Shown piece after piece: positions 59,557 through 64,000 of a DNA stretch of 64,000 bases. Under the pieces are notes generated by a model that was not told the DNA's origin, made no database searches, and saw nothing but the letters and a program-made list of their open reading frames with translations. A program made the translations under genes and the position numbers. How positions within the stretch are numbered: the stretch's first letter is position 1; each line of letters starts with the position of its first letter. The stretch comes from an uncultured Blautia sp. (GTDB lineage: Bacteria > Bacillota > Clostridia > Lachnospirales > Lachnospiraceae): positions 1 through 64,000 of the forward strand of contig NZ_CAKRXI010000004.1 in assembly GCF_934424005.1 (NCBI RefSeq), read 5' to 3'.

Positions 59557-60042
59557 ATGAATCACGAGATTCCTGTTCGTATTGTGGACAACGAGGAATA
59601 TATGAAGGTTGTACGTTCGATTCTTGAGGAAGGAAAGGAAGTTCCGCTTGTGGTCACGGGAAACAGTATGATGCCGTTTCTGATCGACCGGCGGGATCAG
59701 GTATTGATAAAGCGTATAGATCGACCACTGAAAAAAGGAGACATTGCTTTTTTTCAGAGAGAAAACGGACAGTACATTATGCACAGAATTCACTTTATAC
59801 GGAAAAACAACAGAACTGGTGAAAGCCAGTTCTATTTTATTGGAGATGGACAGAAAAATATAGAAGGACCTGTTAAAGAAAACCAGATTTTTGGTGTAAT
59901 TACGGAGGTTATGCGTAAAGGAAAGTGTCTGGATGAACACAGCTTTACGTGGAAATTCTTTAAGAATATCTGGAGTTATGTGATACCGTTTCGGACACTG
60001 ATAATAGAAATATATTCACTTTTCAGGCACAGAATTGCTTGA
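59557..60042 (+). CDS. S24/S26-type signal peptidase-like protein (SipW-like)
   Basis: A 161-residue protein with VVTGNSMMPFLIDRRDQVLI (Ser of the signal peptidase box B) and GDIAFFQRENGQYIMHRIHF, where the His in the place of the bacterial Lys suggests a Ser-His dyad as in ER/archaeal-type SipW. There is no strong N-terminal membrane helix; a hydrophobic stretch is at the C-terminal end (about 135-155). Similar genes accompany peptide exporters in Lachnospiraceae, and an ABC exporter follows 88 nt downstream. It may process the exporter's cargo. AAAGGAG precedes the ATG. Confidence 0.85.
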   Translation: MNHEIPVRIVDNEEYMKVVRSILEEGKEVPLVVTGNSMMPFLIDRRDQVLIKRIDRPLKKGDIAFFQRENGQYIMHRIHFIRKNNRTGESQFYFIGDGQKNIEGPVKENQIFGVITEVMRKGKCLDEHSFTWKFFKNIWSYVIPFRTLIIEIYSLFRHRIA

Positions 60043-60129
60043 GAATAACGAAATGCGGTGCTATAATTTGACCAAGTTTCTGTTGGAAAAAGGCAATAAA
60101 AATTCAGTACATACGAGTGGAGTATTATT

Positions 60130-61857
60130 TTGAAACAGTGGATCAGAAAAATAATCATTAAGATCAAAGAAGGATATCTGAAAGAAATTTACAGGGAAAC
60201 AGTATGGATGTACCAGTATGCGAAACGATACTGGCTGTCCATATGTTTTTATATCTTTGCCGGAGTCTTCAGTACGGTTATGGGACTTGGCAGCAGCGTT
60301 GTATCCAAGTATCTGATCGATGCAGTCACCGGAGTCAGGAAAGACAGGATTCTTATGTTTGCAATATTGATCATATGCATGACCGCGGCAGGAATTATTT
60401 CAAATGCAGTCATCAGCCGGATATCAGCAAGGATCAATGTTGTAGTTCAGAATGAGATTCAGGCCGATATTTTTCAGAAGATTATACATACCGAATGGAA
60501 AGAGCTTCAGTCATTTCGAAGCGGTGATCTTCTGAACCGACTGTCAAACGATGCGGCGCAGGTTGCTTCCAGTGTGATCGGCTGGATTCCAAACAGTATT
60601 ACGAAACTTGTGCAGTTTATCGGAGCGTTTATGATTATTTTTTATTATGATCCGGTCATGGCAGGAATTGCACTTCTCAGTGCCCCGGTTACGGTTCTCT
60701 TCTCCAGAAAATTCATGCAGAAGATGCGGACCTATAATAATGAAATGCGAGAGATGACCAGCAGCCTGATGTCTTTTCAGGATGATACGTTTCAGAATAT
60801 CCAGACGGTGAAAGCTCTTGATCTGACCAATGTGTTTGAGAAGAAACTACAGGGACTTCAAAACAGATACAAAGAAAAAATGCTGGATTACAATAAATTT
60901 ACGGTGTATACTTCGTCCTTTATGTCGGCGGTGGGAACCGGTGTTTCGTATATCTGTTTTGGATGGAGTGTATATCGGTTATGGAGTGGATATATTACCA
61001 CCGGAACCCTGCTGATGTTTTTTCAGATGGCAAATTCTCTGTCATCCTCTTTTTCTTCACTGATTCAGATCGTGCCGGCGGCGATCAATGCAGCAACCTG
61101 TGCAGGAAGACTGATGGCGGTTTCGGAACTGGAAAAAGAAAAATTTCTTGATACGGAACAGGTAGAGGAAATACTGAAAAGTACGAAAAAAGAAATCACG
61201 ATTGAGATGAAAAATATAAATGCCTGTTATGAAGACAGAAAAAATGTCATTCGCAATGGAGATTTTATTGCACATTCCGGAGAAATCACAGCAGTTATCG
61301 GGCCTTCCGGAGAAGGAAAAACAACGCTGATCCGTGTTTTGCTTGGTCTTTTGTACCCGGCAGAGGGAATTGCAGAATTAAAAAACACAGAGGAAGAAAG
61401 ATGCAGGCTTTCCGCAGGAACACGAAAAATGTTTAGTTATGTGCCGCAGGGAAATACGATATTTGCAGGAACGATTGCTGAAAATATGAGAATGGTAAAA
61501 AACGATGCTACAGATGAAGAAATCAGGGAAGCACTGGAAACTGCCTGCGCGTATGAGTTTGTAAAAAAACTTCCGGATGAAATTGAAACAACAGTCGGAG
61601 AGAAAGGCAGCGGACTTTCGGAAGGACAGGCACAGAGACTTGCTATCGCCAGGGCACTTTTGAAAAATGCACCAGTTCTGATACTTGATGAAGCAACTTC
61701 GGCACTGGATATCGAGACAGAAGAGCGAGTACTGAAAAACATCATGAAAAAGGACAGAGGCAGAACCTGTATTGTTACGACCCATCGGCCGAGTGTTCTT
61801 TCTGTCAGTGATCATATTTATGAAATCAGAGAGAGTAATCTGAAGAAATTGAAATAG
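60130..61857 (+). CDS. ABC exporter with fused membrane and ATPase domains
   Basis: A 575-residue half-transporter. The six-helix export domain occupies about 30-330. The ATPase has Walker A IGPSGEGKTTLIRVLLGLLY (about 393), Q-loop YVPQGNTIFAGTIAENMR, signature LSEGQAQRLAIARALLKNAP (about 498), Walker B VLILDEATSALD and H-loop THRP. The TTG start (60130) is 8 nt after GGAG. It probably works as a homodimer and exports lipid, peptide or polysaccharide precursor. Peptidase upstream and small membrane protein downstream suggest a dedicated export unit, but no substrate gene is seen. Confidence 0.93.
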   Translation: MKQWIRKIIIKIKEGYLKEIYRETVWMYQYAKRYWLSICFYIFAGVFSTVMGLGSSVVSKYLIDAVTGVRKDRILMFAILIICMTAAGIISNAVISRISARINVVVQNEIQADIFQKIIHTEWKELQSFRSGDLLNRLSNDAAQVASSVIGWIPNSITKLVQFIGAFMIIFYYDPVMAGIALLSAPVTVLFSRKFMQKMRTYNNEMREMTSSLMSFQDDTFQNIQTVKALDLTNVFEKKLQGLQNRYKEKMLDYNKFTVYTSSFMSAVGTGVSYICFGWSVYRLWSGYITTGTLLMFFQMANSLSSSFSSLIQIVPAAINAATCAGRLMAVSELEKEKFLDTEQVEEILKSTKKEITIEMKNINACYEDRKNVIRNGDFIAHSGEITAVIGPSGEGKTTLIRVLLGLLYPAEGIAELKNTEEERCRLSAGTRKMFSYVPQGNTIFAGTIAENMRMVKNDATDEEIREALETACAYEFVKKLPDEIETTVGEKGSGLSEGQAQRLAIARALLKNAPVLILDEATSALDIETEERVLKNIMKKDRGRTCIVTTHRPSVLSVSDHIYEIRESNLKKLK

Positions 61858-61876
61858 GAAGGCGGGACAGAAATCT

Positions 61877-62206
61877 ATGAATGAGAAAACAAAAAAGGAA
61901 GTCTATACAGATCGGTTAAATCAGGAACTTCTTGGCACACTGGGAGAAAAGGATTCATCGGAACAGACCAGTGCAACATATGAAAAAAGAGAGGTACACA
62001 GGGATACAACGTATCATAAAACGAATATAAAACATGCCAGTCCGTGGAAAGATACTGCTCCGGCAGAAAATGCTTCAGAGAGCAGAAAAAAGAAACACAG
62101 AAGTTCCAGAGACCGATACTTCCTGTTGCTGTCACTCGGCATTGCAGTCGGTGTACTGACAGCCGCGGGGCTGCTTATTTATGGAAGTCTTTTATTTCTA
62201 CATTAA
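61877..62206 (+). CDS. Small C-tail-anchored membrane protein
   Basis: A 109-residue hydrophilic, charged protein (Lys/Glu/Thr/His) with a single C-terminal hydrophobic helix (about 82-108) after a basic RKKKHRSSRDRY cluster, so the bulk faces the cytoplasm. There are no known motifs. It starts 19 nt after the ABC exporter with GGAAGGCGGG upstream and is closed by the terminator at 62257. It is likely co-expressed with the exporter. Confidence 0.72.
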   Translation: MNEKTKKEVYTDRLNQELLGTLGEKDSSEQTSATYEKREVHRDTTYHKTNIKHASPWKDTAPAENASESRKKKHRSSRDRYFLLLSLGIAVGVLTAAGLLIYGSLLFLH

Positions 62207-62256
62207 CGACAGTATCTCGGATAAATGGTAGAAAACAACAGAAAATAGTCGTATGT

Positions 62257-62316
62257 GAAAAGATCTGTGAACAAATCTTAAAATGAGGATTTGATTCACG
62301 GGTCTTTCTTTTTTTT
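62257..62316 (+). terminator. Terminator after the exporter unit
   Basis: A long hairpin: AAAAGATC and GTGAACAAATC on the 5' side, GATTTGATTCAC and GGTCTTTC on the 3' side (one bulged T), followed by eight T. After it, 62359-62440 contains ACATAC / GTATGT inverted repeat and purine-rich sequence leading to the next gene. Confidence 0.85.
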
Positions 62317-62440
62317 AAGAAAAATCCCCATCTTTTAGGAAAAAGAAGGAAAAAACACATACTTTAGTATGTAGGAGGAGAAAGGAGAAAAGGGTAGAAT
62401 TATATTCTGTATAAAGTTGTGCTGTAAAAAGGGGATAAAA

Positions 62441-63214
62441 ATGATCGATATACATGCACATATTTTGCCGGATCTGGATGATGGTTCAGAAGATATGGAA
62501 GAATCACTGGAAATGGCAGAGCTGGCGGTGGAAAGTGGTGTAGAGATCATGGCAGCGACACCACACAGCAATCAGATGGGGCGATTTGAAAATTTCCAGT
62601 CAGAGCAGCTGAGAGCTGCATTTGAACAACTGCGTACTGCACTGAAAGAAGAAAAGATTCCGTTAAAGATAGTGAACGGGATGGAAATTTTTGCCTCAGA
62701 GGATATTGCACGAAAGATAAAAAATAAGCAGCTGAGTGGAATCAATGGGACAGATTATTACCTTGTTGAGTTTCCGTTTGATGCAGAACCCTGGTGGATT
62801 CAGGAATGTCTGGAAGATATCTTTGACACTGGTAACGTACCATTGATCGCACACCCGGAACGCTATTTTTGTATACAGGATTATCCGGAGCTTGTGTATG
62901 AGTGGATACAGAATGGATGCATTACGCAGATGAATAAAGGCAGTATTCTGGGAAGGTTTGGAAGAAATGTAATGGAAACAGCACGTATTCTTCTGAGAAA
63001 TGATCTGATATCCTGTATTGCCAGCGATGCGCATCGTTCTTATATCCGCACGCCACATATGAGTGAGGCAAAAAACGCTCTTGTTCATATAGGAGGCTAT
63101 GAATATGCATGGCACCTGACAGAAGAAAATCCGGAACGGATTATAAAAAATATACAGATTCCTCTGCATGGTCGCAGACCGGAGCGGAGGAAAAAATATT
63201 TTAGGCCTGTCTGA
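62441..63214 (+). CDS. CpsB/CapC-type PHP tyrosine phosphatase
   Basis: A 257-residue PHP-fold metallophosphatase. MIDIHAHILPDLDDGSEDME gives the His-x-His pair; ATPHSNQMG, a Glu in NGMEIFASED, LIAHPERY and CIASDAHRS complete the trinuclear metal site. In streptococci and bacilli CpsB/YwqE dephosphorylates the capsule tyrosine kinase, controlling chain length. ATG 62441 has AAGGGG 6 nt upstream; an in-frame TTG at 62417 is a worse start. It most likely opens an exopolysaccharide locus running beyond the window. Confidence 0.94.
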   Translation: MIDIHAHILPDLDDGSEDMEESLEMAELAVESGVEIMAATPHSNQMGRFENFQSEQLRAAFEQLRTALKEEKIPLKIVNGMEIFASEDIARKIKNKQLSGINGTDYYLVEFPFDAEPWWIQECLEDIFDTGNVPLIAHPERYFCIQDYPELVYEWIQNGCITQMNKGSILGRFGRNVMETARILLRNDLISCIASDAHRSYIRTPHMSEAKNALVHIGGYEYAWHLTEENPERIIKNIQIPLHGRRPERRKKYFRPV

Positions 63215-63240
63215 CAGGCAAAGATCAAGAGGAGTGTTCG

Positions 63241-64000
63241 ATGAAAAAGTTAAGGATATTTAGCATGGTGGTGTTTGTGATCGCAGCTGCGTCTTTTGGG
63301 TATTTCAAATATGAACAGATCAATTCTAAAGACAATCAGGCACCGGTGATCACCATGGATACAGATTCTATTCAGGTATCCTGCCAGGCAGAAGATGGAG
63401 AACTTTTGAAAGGAATTAAGGCAACGGATTCCAAAGACGGTGATGTGACGGGAAGTCTGATCGTGGAATCTGTCAGTAATTTTATGGAAAACCATACGCG
63501 TAATATGACGGTGGTTGCTTTTGATTCAGATAATCATGCGACAAAGGCGTCAAGAAAAATTACATATACAGATTATGTTTCACCAACATTTTCTTTGACG
63601 GAACCTCTGCGTTTTGCGATGAATACACAGGATATCATGGGAACGCTTACCTGTTCGGATGTGCTGGATGGAGATATCACCGGAAAGATTAAAATGTCCA
63701 GTGAATATTATGTCCAGGCTGATGTGGCAGGGGAATATCCAATGGTATATCAGGTTGCAAACAGTGCCGGAGATGTACAGAAATTACCGGTTACTGTTGA
63801 GATTTATGATCCGTCAAAGGAGGCACAGAAACCGCAGTTTGAATTATCAGAGTATCTGGTATATACGTCAGTTGGAAATGCAGTTGATCCGTGGTCCTAT
63901 GTTCAGCAGATCACTATGGGAGGGATTAAATTTGTACGGGGAGAAGATGGTGTTCTCCGTGATCCGAATCCGGCGGAAAAGCAGGAACGTACTGCTATTA
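63241..64000 (+). CDS. Membrane-anchored Ig-like repeat protein, C-terminally cut by the window
   Basis: An open frame of 253 codons from ATG 63241 to the window end without stop; AAGAGGAG precedes it. An N-terminal hydrophobic helix (about 5-20, IFSMVVFVIAAASFGY) is followed by repeated beta domains: LLKGIKATDSKDGDVTGSLI and CSDVLDGDITGKIKMSSEYY are DUF5011/cadherin-like strands with Asp-Gly-Asp-(V/I)-T motifs. It starts 26 nt after the CpsB-type gene. A structural or polymer-linking role in exopolysaccharide assembly is plausible. The remaining domains lie outside. Confidence 0.85.
   Translation, partial: MKKLRIFSMVVFVIAAASFGYFKYEQINSKDNQAPVITMDTDSIQVSCQAEDGELLKGIKATDSKDGDVTGSLIVESVSNFMENHTRNMTVVAFDSDNHATKASRKITYTDYVSPTFSLTEPLRFAMNTQDIMGTLTCSDVLDGDITGKIKMSSEYYVQADVAGEYPMVYQVANSAGDVQKLPVTVEIYDPSKEAQKPQFELSEYLVYTSVGNAVDPWSYVQQITMGGIKFVRGEDGVLRDPNPAEKQERTAI

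Overview
The window looks like a gut Lachnospiraceae chromosome (Blautia / Ruminococcus / Dorea type). Grounds: the SCIFF peptide with its radical-SAM maturase, a fused SecDF, a DUF5688 protein, Clostridia-style gene order (scfA-scfB-secDF-recJ and apt-rel-hemZ-hisS-aspS), AGGAGG-type ribosome sites with many TTG/GTG starts, and cell-wall proteins of Gram-positive type. No rRNA, tRNA or CRISPR array was recognised. The genus assignment is an inference.

1-4.4 kb is the right end of a Tn916-family integrative conjugative element: part of an XRE repressor with a two-repeat operator, a small cargo gene, then the Tn916-like order XRE repressor (reverse), sigma-like Orf7, Orf8-like, xis, int. Its left part lies outside the window. 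4.4-9.4 kb holds a low-molecular-weight phosphatase, a DUF5688 protein, an amidase with SPOR repeats, a YdcF-like protein and a surface protein. 9.4-15.8 kb is the SCIFF / SecDF / RecJ block.

15.8-29.6 kb interrupts the recJ-apt neighbourhood usual in Clostridia and is devoted to the cell surface. It carries a 2399-residue pilin-like adhesin with recently duplicated isopeptide domains, and a seven-gene reverse operon with type IV pilus-like parts (PilT and PilC but no PilB in view). Divergent from that operon is a cyclic-di-GMP-I riboswitch in front of a secreted metalloprotease of the anthrax lethal factor / Pro-Pro endopeptidase fold. An HD-GYP c-di-GMP phosphodiesterase candidate lies at 34.9 kb. 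I regard this c-di-GMP / protease / pilus / adhesin neighbourhood as the most interesting system in the window.

29.7-38.6 kb is housekeeping: apt, bifunctional rel, an MBL hydrolase, hemZ, HD-GYP, hisS, aspS. 38.6-45.5 kb has a lipoprotein and a MacB-like ABC exporter with two different HlyD-type adaptors. 45.7-52.1 kb carries degV, argS, a membrane Ser/Thr kinase with an apparent ATC start, a secreted partner, a HAD phosphatase and a CPBP protease with an apparent CTG start. 52.3-56.7 kb is a GntR-regulated ABC transporter followed by a pseudouridine synthase. 56.7-58.9 kb holds a long structured intergenic element, then rpsB (with a structured leader) and tsf. 59-62.2 kb has a gamma-carbonic anhydrase-like protein, a SipW-like peptidase, an ABC exporter and a small membrane protein. 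The window ends in the start of an apparent exopolysaccharide locus (CpsB-type phosphatase and a truncated membrane-anchored Ig-like protein).
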